Assembly: GCA_007694035.1 (NCBI GenBank)
Contig: RECM01000197.1
Location: forward strand, 1-62,348
Reading direction: 5' to 3'
Length of the DNA stretch: 62,348 bases
DNA from: Balneolaceae bacterium
GTDB taxonomy: Bacteria; Bacteroidota; Rhodothermia; Balneolales; Cyclonatronaceae
Part shown: piece after piece, positions 36,291-43,410 of the stretch
Numbering within the stretch: position 1 is the stretch's first letter
Layout of the letters: each line of letters begins with the position of its first letter
The notes under the pieces: generated by a model
Databases searched by the model: none
The model's input: only the letters and a program-made list of their open reading frames with translations
What the model was told of the DNA's origin: nothing
Translations under genes and position numbers: made by a program

Positions 36291-37043
36291 TTACCAGGGC
36301 TCTAAAACGCCCTGTTCATATGTCACACTTTCCAGTACCAGTCCGCTTGCCGGGGCCGTAAATCCGGATTTCTCATTAGCAGGATTATGAAGTGCCTCCT
36401 CAAACCACTCAGGTTCAAATTTGCCTCTTCCTGTTTTTACTACCGCACCCACCAGCATTCTCACCATCGACCGCAGAAAACGGTTTGCCGTAATTCCCAA
36501 TAGAAACCCGGTCTCATTTTCCTCAAAAGCCGCTTCAGTAATCACGCACCGGTAGTGTGGCATCATCGGATCACGCCGGCAGAAATTTGAAAAATCGTGC
36601 TCACCGGGGAGTATGTGCCAGCACTGCTTCATCAGCCCGGTATCGAGATTGTGCGGAATGAACCACGACTGATCCGCCAGGAGCGGGTCCGGCTGCGTGA
36701 TAATCCTGAAACGGTACGTCCGGGAAACGGCGCTGAAACGGGCATGGAACGTGTCGGGCACCTCCTGTATACCAGTCACGGCAATATCGCGGGGAAGAAG
36801 ACCGTACAAACTTCTGAGAAAGCGTACACTGTCGATAGGCCCATCGAAATCGAAATGGGCTATCTGCCCTTCTGCGTGAACCCCGGCATCGGTCCGCCCC
36901 GCACCGGTAAGTATTATTTCATCCGTGAGTATGGTTCTGATTGCCTGGTACAATTCCCCCTGAACTGTGCGGGCATCGGGCTGAATTTGCCAGCCGGCAT
37001 ACGCGCTTCCCTTATAGGCCACCCGTATCGCATAGCGGGACAT
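36291..37043 (-). CDS. truA: tRNA pseudouridine(38-40) synthase TruA
   Basis: A 250-residue TruA, isomerising uridines 38-40 in tRNA anticodon stems. The catalytic Asp is in LTGAGRTDAGVHAEGQ; other family blocks are AYKGSAYAGWQIQPDARTVQ, RYRFRIITQPDPLL and FLRSMVRMLVGAVVKTG. Length is typical (245-265). It ends the ccm operon, starting 1 base after the DUF5683 stop. Confidence 0.96.
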   Translation of the reverse strand: MSRYAIRVAYKGSAYAGWQIQPDARTVQGELYQAIRTILTDEIILTGAGRTDAGVHAEGQIAHFDFDGPIDSVRFLRSLYGLLPRDIAVTGIQEVPDTFHARFSAVSRTYRFRIITQPDPLLADQSWFIPHNLDTGLMKQCWHILPGEHDFSNFCRRDPMMPHYRCVITEAAFEENETGFLLGITANRFLRSMVRMLVGAVVKTGRGKFEPEWFEEALHNPANEKSGFTAPASGLVLESVTYEQGVLEPW

Positions 37044-37044
37044 A

Positions 37045-37719
37045 TCAGAACCTGAAGCTTACCGTAGCAAGAACACTTTTTGCATCACCGTAATACGGCA
37101 AACTCAGAGATACCTCAGGAATTGAAGCCGACATACGCCTTGCCGACATAAACGCGTGCACGCCACTTATTATCCGGTTGGCCACCATGAGCGTGGCGAT
37201 GGCCGGAAGCTGCTGCCGGCTTCGGTCTACCCGGTTGCGGATGTCCTGATAATCGAAACGGTTCTGTTCAGATTGCCACATCCACTGGTTCTGCGGCACG
37301 TTTTCGAGGATCTCATTCCACTGGCGCGATCTCTCCTGGAAATCGTTATAGGCTGCCAGTGAATTATGCGCGGCTACTGCAAGCTGAAATGACCGGCTGC
37401 GGCTGCTGATATCGATTCCGGCATATCTCTTCACGTGCGCGTACATGTTGTTTTCGAGCGATCCGGCATTATAGTGAAGCCAGAGGTACGATGTGATGAG
37501 GGTGGCTTCAACACCAAGGTGCATGGCACCCCTCCTGTTGAACTCCCCGCCCAGGCTTAGCTGGCCCCAGCCTGGTAAAACGAACGACCTGATCATGGCT
37601 CCGGCGGGGCTTACGGTACGCCGGTCGAGCCTGAGCTCAGCCAATGGTTCGGCCTGCTGCCCCATAGCAGGTACAGCAAGCATGATTACCGCAAGAAAAA
37701 TCAGCGCATATCTGGCCAT
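37045..37719 (-). CDS. DUF5683 exported protein
   Basis: About 224 residues with an N-terminal signal (YALIFLAVIMLAVPAMGQQA) and the DUF5683 pattern (RSFVLPGWGQLSLGGEFNRR, then a membrane-like stretch). The family is a Bacteroidota-group envelope protein of unknown role, often next to trmFO or other housekeeping genes. ATG 37719 is used because it avoids the 17-base overlap with ccmF and directly precedes the signal. It is between ccmF and truA. Confidence 0.78.
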   Translation of the reverse strand: MARYALIFLAVIMLAVPAMGQQAEPLAELRLDRRTVSPAGAMIRSFVLPGWGQLSLGGEFNRRGAMHLGVEATLITSYLWLHYNAGSLENNMYAHVKRYAGIDISSRSRSFQLAVAAHNSLAAYNDFQERSRQWNEILENVPQNQWMWQSEQNRFDYQDIRNRVDRSRQQLPAIATLMVANRIISGVHAFMSARRMSASIPEVSLSLPYYGDAKSVLATVSFRF

Positions 37720-37726
37720 AATAAAA

Positions 37727-40354
37727 TTACCTGATTTCATCACTCAATTCACTGCCGGTCTCGAAGTCGGGACCGCCGGCCGGATCATCGGCCAGACCTA
37801 TGCTTTCATCTTCGTTTCTGTTGCGTACCGGCTTCTCATGCCGACGTGCCTGTTTCTTGCCTTCGCGTTTTTTCTGATCGTTCCAGCGATGGAATATGGC
37901 GACGGAAAAACCAAACATCAACATGAACGTTCCCAGCCATACTATCGATACAAACGGTTTGCGCTCAACGGTAATCAGTATCCATTCCTGATCACGGAAA
38001 GCTTCAAGGCCCTCTATGTGTACCTCGATCTGATCTCTTGTCGGATCAATGCCCGTGAAACGGATACTCAGTTCCGGGTCATCAATTTCAAGCAATGGTG
38101 AATAGTACGATCGTTCACCTTCGCTGGCCACTATGGCGAACACGGGCTCTGCCGTAAATTCCCTGCCGGTTTCCCTGTTTCTGAATTCAAGTTTCGCCTT
38201 CACGGCCACGATCGAGTTTTCGGGCTGCTCCTCTTCGCTCAGATTGATAAACTCACTGAAGGTGATCGTGAACTGGCCTGAAACCACGCTGCCGCCCCTT
38301 CTCACTTTAAAATGGTTTTCACCCTCATTTCCGGCGGGTGGTTCCTCACCAAGCACACGGGCAACCGCCTGTATGGTCGCTTCATTTTCAATACGCGCTG
38401 TTTCTCTCTGTACAAGCGATGAACCGCCAACATACAGATAGATATCAGAGAAAAGCCCGGTTCGCACTTCGGGATCGACCGTCCAGCTGATGTTGCCCGG
38501 CGATGAATTTGCGAGCATCGGATAAACGACCGGTTCAAGGATAAACGGCCTGCCTTTACCATCGAGGCGTTCAAAACGGAGCGTGTATTTCTGCTCACCC
38601 GGCCGGTTATGGTTGGTTACCTCATTGGCCAGGTAGGTCACAATAAATTCATTGCCCAGAATCTTGGGGCTGTCCATCTCGAGCTGGATCACATCAATAG
38701 TCTGGAACTGCGGGAATCCTTCATCATCGAATACCTCGCCCCGCAGCACGGCCGCGTTATAGGCCACTGTTTCGCGGTCGAGCAACGGCCTGTCGTAGGC
38801 TGATCCGAGAATTCCGAGCAGCATAATACCGAATCCAATATGGGTAATTGTGCCCCCTACTATTTTGGGATTGTTCCTGAGCAGGGTGAGCATCACCGCA
38901 CCGTTCCCCACAACGGCAAAGAAGCCGGCAAACAGAAAAATCATGTGGCCCAGATCGCGGATGTTACCCGTAATTACCACTGCCACGGTTATGATGGATG
39001 TAAGCAGGGTTGGCAGAATCAGTGCCCCCGACAGCGTTTCAAGCGTGTGCTTTTTCCACCAGAGATACTGGGTAGCTACCATCATCAGTGCAATTAGGAT
39101 TGCAAATGGCATGGTCCACTGGTTGTAGAAGGACATTTCCGGCGGGGTGGGATTGGCCACGAACAGACGGCCAATAATAGGCGTACTTGTACCCAGAATG
39201 ATGATCAGCCCCGTTACAAACAGGACCATGGATCCGGCAATCATCATAAATTCGCGGCTGATAACCGGCGAATCGGTCTCCGCCTTAGGCATTCTCTTAT
39301 AGCGGTAGAAGAACATACCGAAACCGATGATGATCATTACCAGCATGAAGATGAGCAACTGATTATACAGGCCCAGATCCACAAAACTGTGTACCGACGA
39401 GTCGCCGAGCACGCCCGACCTTGTGAGAAAGGTTTCGTATACAATGGTCATGTAGGCCAGCAATGCAAATACAATGGATGCCTTGACCGATGCGTTGCTT
39501 TTGCGCTGTATGAGCATGGCATGAATGCCTGCCACCCCGAAAATCCAGGGCACAAGAGATGCGTTTTCTACAGGGTCCCATGCCCAGTAGCCACCAAAAG
39601 AAAGTGTTTCATAGGCCCAGTATCCGCCCAGAAAAATCGCTGTAAGCAGAGCCAGGTTTGCACCAAGTGTCCATGGCAATGCGGGATATACCCACTGGCG
39701 GTACTGCTCCCTCCACAGGGCGGCCATTGCAAAAGCATAGGGCACGGTCATCATCGCAAATCCCACGAATAGTATCGGCGGATGGATCACAATCCACGGG
39801 CTCCGGAGCAGGTCGTTCAGCCCGCTGCCGTCAGCCGGTACAAAACCTGGGTTGGTCTGAAATATGGGGGCGTCGGGCATGGCTTCGGCCAGGGTCCTGA
39901 AAGGTGAAATCCCAACCTTGATACCAAATAAATCAACCCCGAGAAGCATCCACAGCAGAAAAATCTGGGTGAGTGTCATGAAAAACATGACCGGGGCACG
40001 ATAGGTAGCCGATGTCCATTTTATGAGGGCAAGCCCGACAAAGAATGAGCACAGGATCCAGAGCATAAGGCTGCCCTCCTGGCCGCTGTAGAATGCCGCG
40101 ATCAGATAGCGGGTCTGCAGGTCAAGACTGGTATAGTTATAGACGTAGAAAAACTGGAAAGAATTGGTCAGAATCAGGTACATAAGAAGTACCGATGCCA
40201 CTATCATGAATACGCCTTTCAGCCCGAACAGCCAGTTGGCTGTTGTTAAAAAGCGTTCTTTTTCATTGCGCGCGGCCAGAAAATAGAATATGGCGGAGGT
40301 TACGCTGAACAAAAAAGCCAGCATTATGGAAAGATTGCCTATGGTACCGATCAT
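37727..40354 (-). CDS. ccmF: Heme lyase CcmF, cytochrome c maturation
   Basis: An 875-residue polytopic protein with about 13-15 membrane segments. The tryptophan-rich haem-handling WWD motif is in GGYWAWDPVENASLVPW; conserved flanking His residues are in IVIHPPILFVG and DSSVHSF. CcmF receives haem from CcmE and attaches it to apocytochrome c. It is longer than the usual 620-680 residues because about 240 residues of extra soluble sequence (about 570-830) follow, ending in a last membrane helix and a basic/acidic tail. It lies 7 bases after ccmE in the ccmC-ccmD-ccmE-ccmF operon. Confidence 0.93.
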   Translation of the reverse strand: MIGTIGNLSIMLAFLFSVTSAIFYFLAARNEKERFLTTANWLFGLKGVFMIVASVLLMYLILTNSFQFFYVYNYTSLDLQTRYLIAAFYSGQEGSLMLWILCSFFVGLALIKWTSATYRAPVMFFMTLTQIFLLWMLLGVDLFGIKVGISPFRTLAEAMPDAPIFQTNPGFVPADGSGLNDLLRSPWIVIHPPILFVGFAMMTVPYAFAMAALWREQYRQWVYPALPWTLGANLALLTAIFLGGYWAYETLSFGGYWAWDPVENASLVPWIFGVAGIHAMLIQRKSNASVKASIVFALLAYMTIVYETFLTRSGVLGDSSVHSFVDLGLYNQLLIFMLVMIIIGFGMFFYRYKRMPKAETDSPVISREFMMIAGSMVLFVTGLIIILGTSTPIIGRLFVANPTPPEMSFYNQWTMPFAILIALMMVATQYLWWKKHTLETLSGALILPTLLTSIITVAVVITGNIRDLGHMIFLFAGFFAVVGNGAVMLTLLRNNPKIVGGTITHIGFGIMLLGILGSAYDRPLLDRETVAYNAAVLRGEVFDDEGFPQFQTIDVIQLEMDSPKILGNEFIVTYLANEVTNHNRPGEQKYTLRFERLDGKGRPFILEPVVYPMLANSSPGNISWTVDPEVRTGLFSDIYLYVGGSSLVQRETARIENEATIQAVARVLGEEPPAGNEGENHFKVRRGGSVVSGQFTITFSEFINLSEEEQPENSIVAVKAKLEFRNRETGREFTAEPVFAIVASEGERSYYSPLLEIDDPELSIRFTGIDPTRDQIEVHIEGLEAFRDQEWILITVERKPFVSIVWLGTFMLMFGFSVAIFHRWNDQKKREGKKQARRHEKPVRNRNEDESIGLADDPAGGPDFETGSELSDEIR

Positions 40355-40361
40355 GATTCAG

Positions 40362-40757
40362 TTATTGGGCTGCCGTCAGTTCAAATTCAGATGCGTCGTT
40401 GTACTTCGACGGACATTTAATAAGCATATCATCGCTGTAGAAAATCCCGTTTCGGATTTTACCGATCACTACCAGGCGCTCTGCATCATCAAAGTTTGAT
40501 GGTTTGGGCTTGTTATAGTTCACCCGTCTTACATTTCCTTTTTCGTCTTCCATATGAAAGGAAAAGATCCGGGTCTGGGTGTTGTAGCCGTGCGGCATAT
40601 CGGGCACAAAATTGCCAACCACATAAACGCGGTTTCCATAGCGGTTTTCGGCCTCGTCAAAATCGACATATGAGTCGATACTCTGGCCCAGGTTAATCAT
40701 CAGAACTGATGTAAATCCAATTATGGCAACTACGCCGATTATGACCCTTGGTTTCAT
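40362..40757 (-). CDS. ccmE: Heme chaperone CcmE, cysteine-type (CxxxY)
   Basis: A 131-residue haem chaperone with an N-terminal membrane anchor (VIIGVVAIIGFTSVLMINL) and an OB-fold periplasmic domain (VYVVGNFVPD, RLVVIGKIRNGIFYSDDML). In E. coli-type CcmE haem is bound covalently by His in HDENY; here the equivalent segment reads IKCPSKYND, so a Cys replaces the His in a CxxxY motif. Cys-type CcmE is known in Desulfovibrio and some archaea, where CcmH and CcmG are absent. No ccmG or ccmH is in this operon either. It overlaps the CcmD-like gene by 4 bases. Confidence 0.9.
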   Translation of the reverse strand: MKPRVIIGVVAIIGFTSVLMINLGQSIDSYVDFDEAENRYGNRVYVVGNFVPDMPHGYNTQTRIFSFHMEDEKGNVRRVNYNKPKPSNFDDAERLVVIGKIRNGIFYSDDMLIKCPSKYNDASEFELTAAQ

Positions 40758-41020
40758 GGATGGTCCTCTTTTGATTCTAAAGCTTCAGTTTGTCTGTGTT
40801 CGAGCAGGGCGAGTTTTTTTTCGATCCTGAACAGGAATAAAAGGATCACAAACCAGATGATCAGGCTCACGCCCAGTACTACAAATATAAGGTCATTCGA
40901 CGACATAAATTGCACAAAGGCGCCGGCTGTTTCAACCTCGTCGGATGCGACCCACTTATCGGAGTAGGCACTGCTTAGCGTATCTGCCAGACCTGTATAA
41001 TCCGGTTTATTCATTGTCAT
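40754..41020 (-). CDS. CcmD-like small membrane protein
   Basis: An 88-residue protein with one membrane helix (LIFVVLGVSLIIWFVILLFL) followed by a short basic/charged helix (FRIEKKLALLEHRQ), the topology of CcmD, the small subunit that releases holo-CcmE from CcmABCD. It lies between ccmC and ccmE where ccmD is expected, and its start codon follows the ccmC stop by 2 bases. Sequence conservation in CcmD is weak, so the name rests mainly on position and topology. Confidence 0.7.
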   Translation of the reverse strand: MTMNKPDYTGLADTLSSAYSDKWVASDEVETAGAFVQFMSSNDLIFVVLGVSLIIWFVILLFLFRIEKKLALLEHRQTEALESKEDHP

Positions 41021-41022
41021 GT

Positions 41023-41685
41023 TCAGTCAATCGTGTGTTCAAGTTGATAATTCAGCTTTTTGTAGCGGTACACAATATCCATGAGCCAGATGCTCAGGCC
41101 AATGAAACCAATTACAGCCGGATAGAAAATAATGCGCAGCTCGGGAGCAGTCATGTCGCTGAAGGCCGGGTTGCCGTCGGCTCCGGGATGCAGGCTCGGC
41201 AGCTGCCGTGGAATCACATACAACAGAAACGGAATGGTTGTGACCGCAAAAATATTGTATACAGCGGCAAAACGGGCCCGCTTTTCCGGATCATCGAAGG
41301 CGGTACGAAGAATGAAGTAAGCCACAAATATCAGCAGGGCCACAGCCGCAAGATTCATTTTGGGTTCGGCGAATGTCCACCAGGTACCCCAGGTAAAACG
41401 GGCCCAGAGCGAACCGGTAAGCAGGCCGCACAGGCCAAAAACCACCCCAACCTGGGTTGCCGTTTCCGCCTTAATGTCGAGGTCAATCTTGCCGGAATTC
41501 AGGTAACGGATGCTGTACACCATGCCGGTAAGGAACGCGATATACATGGTAAACCACATTGGCACATGGAAGTACAGATTTCTGGCCGACTCCTTCAGTA
41601 TCTGTATCTGTGGAATATCAATCAGAAAGCCGAATATAATGACCAGTGTGAGCCACGCTGCCACACCGTATTTCCAGAACTTCAC
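41023..41685 (-). CDS. ccmC: Heme exporter/delivery protein CcmC
   Basis: About 220 residues, six membrane segments and the WWD haem motif (LTGSLWARFTWGTWWTF), which identify CcmC, the protein that loads haem on CcmE. The conserved His is in NLYFHVPMWF. The track starts at TTG 41760, but this codon lies inside a TATATTTG promoter box (41758-41765), so initiation must be downstream; GTG 41685 (MKFWKYGVAAW) gives a family-like N terminus, with GTG 41736 an alternative. It is first in the ccmCDEF operon. ccmA and ccmB are not in the window. Confidence 0.9.
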   Translation of the reverse strand: MKFWKYGVAAWLTLVIIFGFLIDIPQIQILKESARNLYFHVPMWFTMYIAFLTGMVYSIRYLNSGKIDLDIKAETATQVGVVFGLCGLLTGSLWARFTWGTWWTFAEPKMNLAAVALLIFVAYFILRTAFDDPEKRARFAAVYNIFAVTTIPFLLYVIPRQLPSLHPGADGNPAFSDMTAPELRIIFYPAVIGFIGLSIWLMDIVYRYKKLNYQLEHTID

Positions 41686-41757
41686 TTTTCGCGGGGTATC
41701 ATTTATATTAACATGTGCTGAAAATTTCCCGTGCACACAACACTGCTTAAACGACAC

Positions 41758-41765
41758 CAAATATA
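41758..41765 (-). promoter_or_regulatory. Candidate -7 box of the ccm operon
   Basis: TATATTTG on the minus strand fits TAnnTTTG exactly; the best -33 candidate (TTTC) is 24 bases upstream and weak. A run of eight A and six G fills the spacer. Confidence 0.45.
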
Positions 41766-41911
41766 CAAAAATTCCCCCCTTTTTTTTAAGAAATGAACGA
41801 TTTTTGACTGCCTCTGCATTCTCAATCGTGTGGCATCACCTGGTATTGCTCAATAACTCTATCTCTCACATATACTTTCTTTCACCTGAAAAACAAAGCC
41901 CCAGAGCCCGG

Positions 41912-42451
41912 ATGAACAACGACGAACAAAACACGTTTTCCCTGCAACCCGAGTTTCAGCACTACATCATTCAATTCGCTATCGCTATGGTGCTTATTCC
42001 GGTATTCTTTATCGGCATGTTTATTATTTACTACTATCGTACCCTGATGCGGGAAACCTGGTACCATATAAGCAATGATCGGATTACCCGGACATTCAGA
42101 AAGAAAAGTTCGCAGATTCTGCTATCGGAGATCAGTGAACTGGATGTAAGCTACAACAGGCTGCATCAAAAATTCGGCCTTGGAAATGTGCACATAAGAG
42201 GGGGCGGCAAGGAAGTAGTTCTGGAGGGAGTGGGCAATCCCCTGCAACTGATGGAGACTATTCAGCTGGCGGTTGACCAGTTAAAACGTTACAAGCAGAT
42301 CGACCTTAACCCTAAAAGTGATTTTGACGATTTAAAAACAGGTGCAGCTGAGCAGATGAACTATCTTGTAGGTCTTTGGCAGCAGGGTCTTATCACAAAC
42401 GAGGAATTTGAGCTCGAGCGGGAAAAATATATCCGCCCCATCCGGGAGTAA
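41912..42451 (+). CDS. PH-like/SHOCT domain membrane protein
   Basis: A 179-residue protein. One membrane helix (about 18-40, FAIAMVLIPVFFIGMFIIYY) is followed by a bacterial PH-like domain (WYHISNDRITRTFRKKSSQI, ISELDVSYNRLHQKFGLGNV) and ends with a SHOCT-like helix pair (LVGLWQQGLITNEEFELERE). The bPH2 fold with SHOCT is common in bacterial membrane-associated proteins of unknown role. ATG 41912 is chosen because the longer track ORF (41510) runs antisense to ccmC. It lies divergently from the ccm operon. Confidence 0.75.
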   Translation: MNNDEQNTFSLQPEFQHYIIQFAIAMVLIPVFFIGMFIIYYYRTLMRETWYHISNDRITRTFRKKSSQILLSEISELDVSYNRLHQKFGLGNVHIRGGGKEVVLEGVGNPLQLMETIQLAVDQLKRYKQIDLNPKSDFDDLKTGAAEQMNYLVGLWQQGLITNEEFELEREKYIRPIRE

Positions 42452-42994
42452 CATTCCCGTACAGCCCGGTTGATCAGCGATTGGCAACTTTATGCTCCAT
42501 AGCCGGTAAGACTGTGCCGGTGTGCCGGTTACAATCACAGGTTCCAGCTAATTAAGAATAACCGTTCCGGAAAGATAGGCGGAAATGGCGCTGTCATAAG
42601 TCCTTTTTTTATGTGATGCAGCCCTGATTTTTAACAGAAAATGCCTGTTTTCATGGCCTGGATGTTATCATTTCGACACAAATTTAAGTTTTTTATATAT
42701 TTATGACATTTAAGTGTCGAAGCGCTTCCCAACCGCATCTTGATTAAGAAACATTGCATAATAATCGTAATTTATTTAGGCATAAACATCTTTTTACCTA
42801 ATTATTTTACTGCCCCTCCGGGCATAATCTATGCACATGTGAACTTATTTGTATAGAAAGGGTTGACATGTTGTGCCGAATTGACAATACTACAGCCGGA
42901 CAACACGCCTGATCTTAATCAACGCTGCTTGGATACTCAGAACACATATAACCGCAACATCCCGAACGGAAATCCGACTTCCGCGGGCAATACT
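42452..42994 (+). promoter_or_regulatory. Upstream part of the ilv-leu leader/promoter region
   Basis: A 543-base AT-rich region without a supported gene. It contains an inverted repeat TCGACAC (42673-42679) and GTGTCGA (42714-42720), a near-palindrome around GACATTTAAGTGTC just at the right arm, a small dyad GCATA-atc-TATGC near 42823, and AAAGGG before an ATG (42868) that opens only a 14-codon ORF. The promoter must be here but no clear TAnnTTTG box is seen. Confidence 0.45.
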
Positions 42995-43108
42995 GTGGTT
43001 TCTGCTGTCCCTGCCTTCAATGGTGCCACCCCCGACATCATTATCAGCATTATTATTATCAGCCTACTAGTCCTAGGGATTTTCTCTGAGCTAATTATTA
43101 TTAGCTGA
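42995..43108 (+). CDS. Ile/Leu-rich leader peptide of the ilv-leu operon
   Basis: An in-frame ORF ends at 43108 with 25 codons that hold 11 Ile and 4 Leu, plus Val (IIISIIIISLLVLGIFSE, then LIIIS-stop). All four Leu codons are CTA, a codon rarely used in the adjacent ilvB, where CTG, CTC and CTT dominate. This is the pattern of a ribosome-stalling leader peptide, as in enterobacterial ilv and leu attenuators. The start is uncertain: no in-frame ATG exists; GTG 42995 gives 38 residues, while TTG 42863 (track) or TTG 42929 would give longer forms. The stop codon lies 6 bases before RNA segment 2. Confidence 0.75.
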   Translation: MVSAVPAFNGATPDIIISIIIISLLVLGIFSELIIIS

Positions 43109-43220
43109 AATAAAGAGGTCATCCCTTAGCCTGCCTTCCGCAACACTGCATTCTCACTCACTTACAAGACAAGCACCAAGGGTTGACCTCAGAAGAAAAC
43201 TGTGAACTTCATAAGGTCAA
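43073..43220 (+). promoter_or_regulatory. Candidate attenuator: mutually exclusive RNA segments 1-4
   Basis: Four segments can pair in alternating ways. Segment 1 CTAGGGAT (43073-43080, within the Leu/Ile codons) pairs with ATCCCTTAG of segment 2 (one bulge). Segment 2 GAGGTCATCCCTTAG (43115-43129) pairs with segment 3 CCAAGGGTTGACCTC (43176-43190) over 12-13 bp. Segment 3 TTGACCT (43183-43189) pairs perfectly with segment 4 AGGTCAA (43214-43220). A 7-bp hairpin AGCTAAT-tatt-ATTAGCT (43089-43106) is nested in the 1:2 loop. This is the 1:2 / 2:3 / 3:4 logic of classical attenuators. No U-run follows the 3:4 stem. Confidence 0.6.
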
Positions 43221-43222
43221 AA

Positions 43223-43372
43223 ATGCAAAACCAACGAATCAAAAACGGAACACCCAAAGGCTCTACGCCGGCAATTACGGTACTGTATCCAAATTCTGAC
43301 AGTGATTTACTACGCTATGCCCGCTGCTGCATGATCCAAACCGGAGACTTTTTAACCGGTTTTCACCGATAA
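43223..43372 (+). CDS. Small ORF between leader peptide and ilvB (49 aa)
   Basis: An ATG ORF of 49 codons ([20 protein letters not shown], ending [10 protein letters not shown]) too short for the track. AAGG lies 6 bases before the ATG, and that AAGG is inside RNA segment 4, so pairing with segment 3 would hide the ribosome-binding site. Its last codons cover a terminator-like hairpin (43338-43363). I recognise no family. It may be translated only when branched-chain amino acids are scarce, acting as a second relay; equally it may be a chance ORF. Confidence 0.4.
   Translation: MQNQRIKNGTPKGSTPAITVLYPNSDSDLLRYARCCMIQTGDFLTGFHR
43338..43363 (+). terminator. Terminator-like hairpin just before ilvB
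   Basis: AAACCGG (43338-43344) and CCGGTTT (43356-43362) form a perfect 7-bp stem with an 11-base loop, and the 3' arm ends in TTTT. It lies about 48 bases before the ilvB ATG and inside the small ORF. GAAAACTG at 43195-43202 could pair with CGGTTTTC here as an alternative. A weak terminator is plausible. Confidence 0.4.
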
Positions 43373-43410
43373 ATCCGATATCACTTCACCGATTCAAAAC
43401 ACCCATCATT

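Noticed and set aside
42452-43410. T-box riboswitch upstream of ilvB
   Set aside because: No T-box consensus or specifier-loop arrangement was found, and T-boxes are rare outside Firmicutes-like groups; the leader-peptide model fits better.
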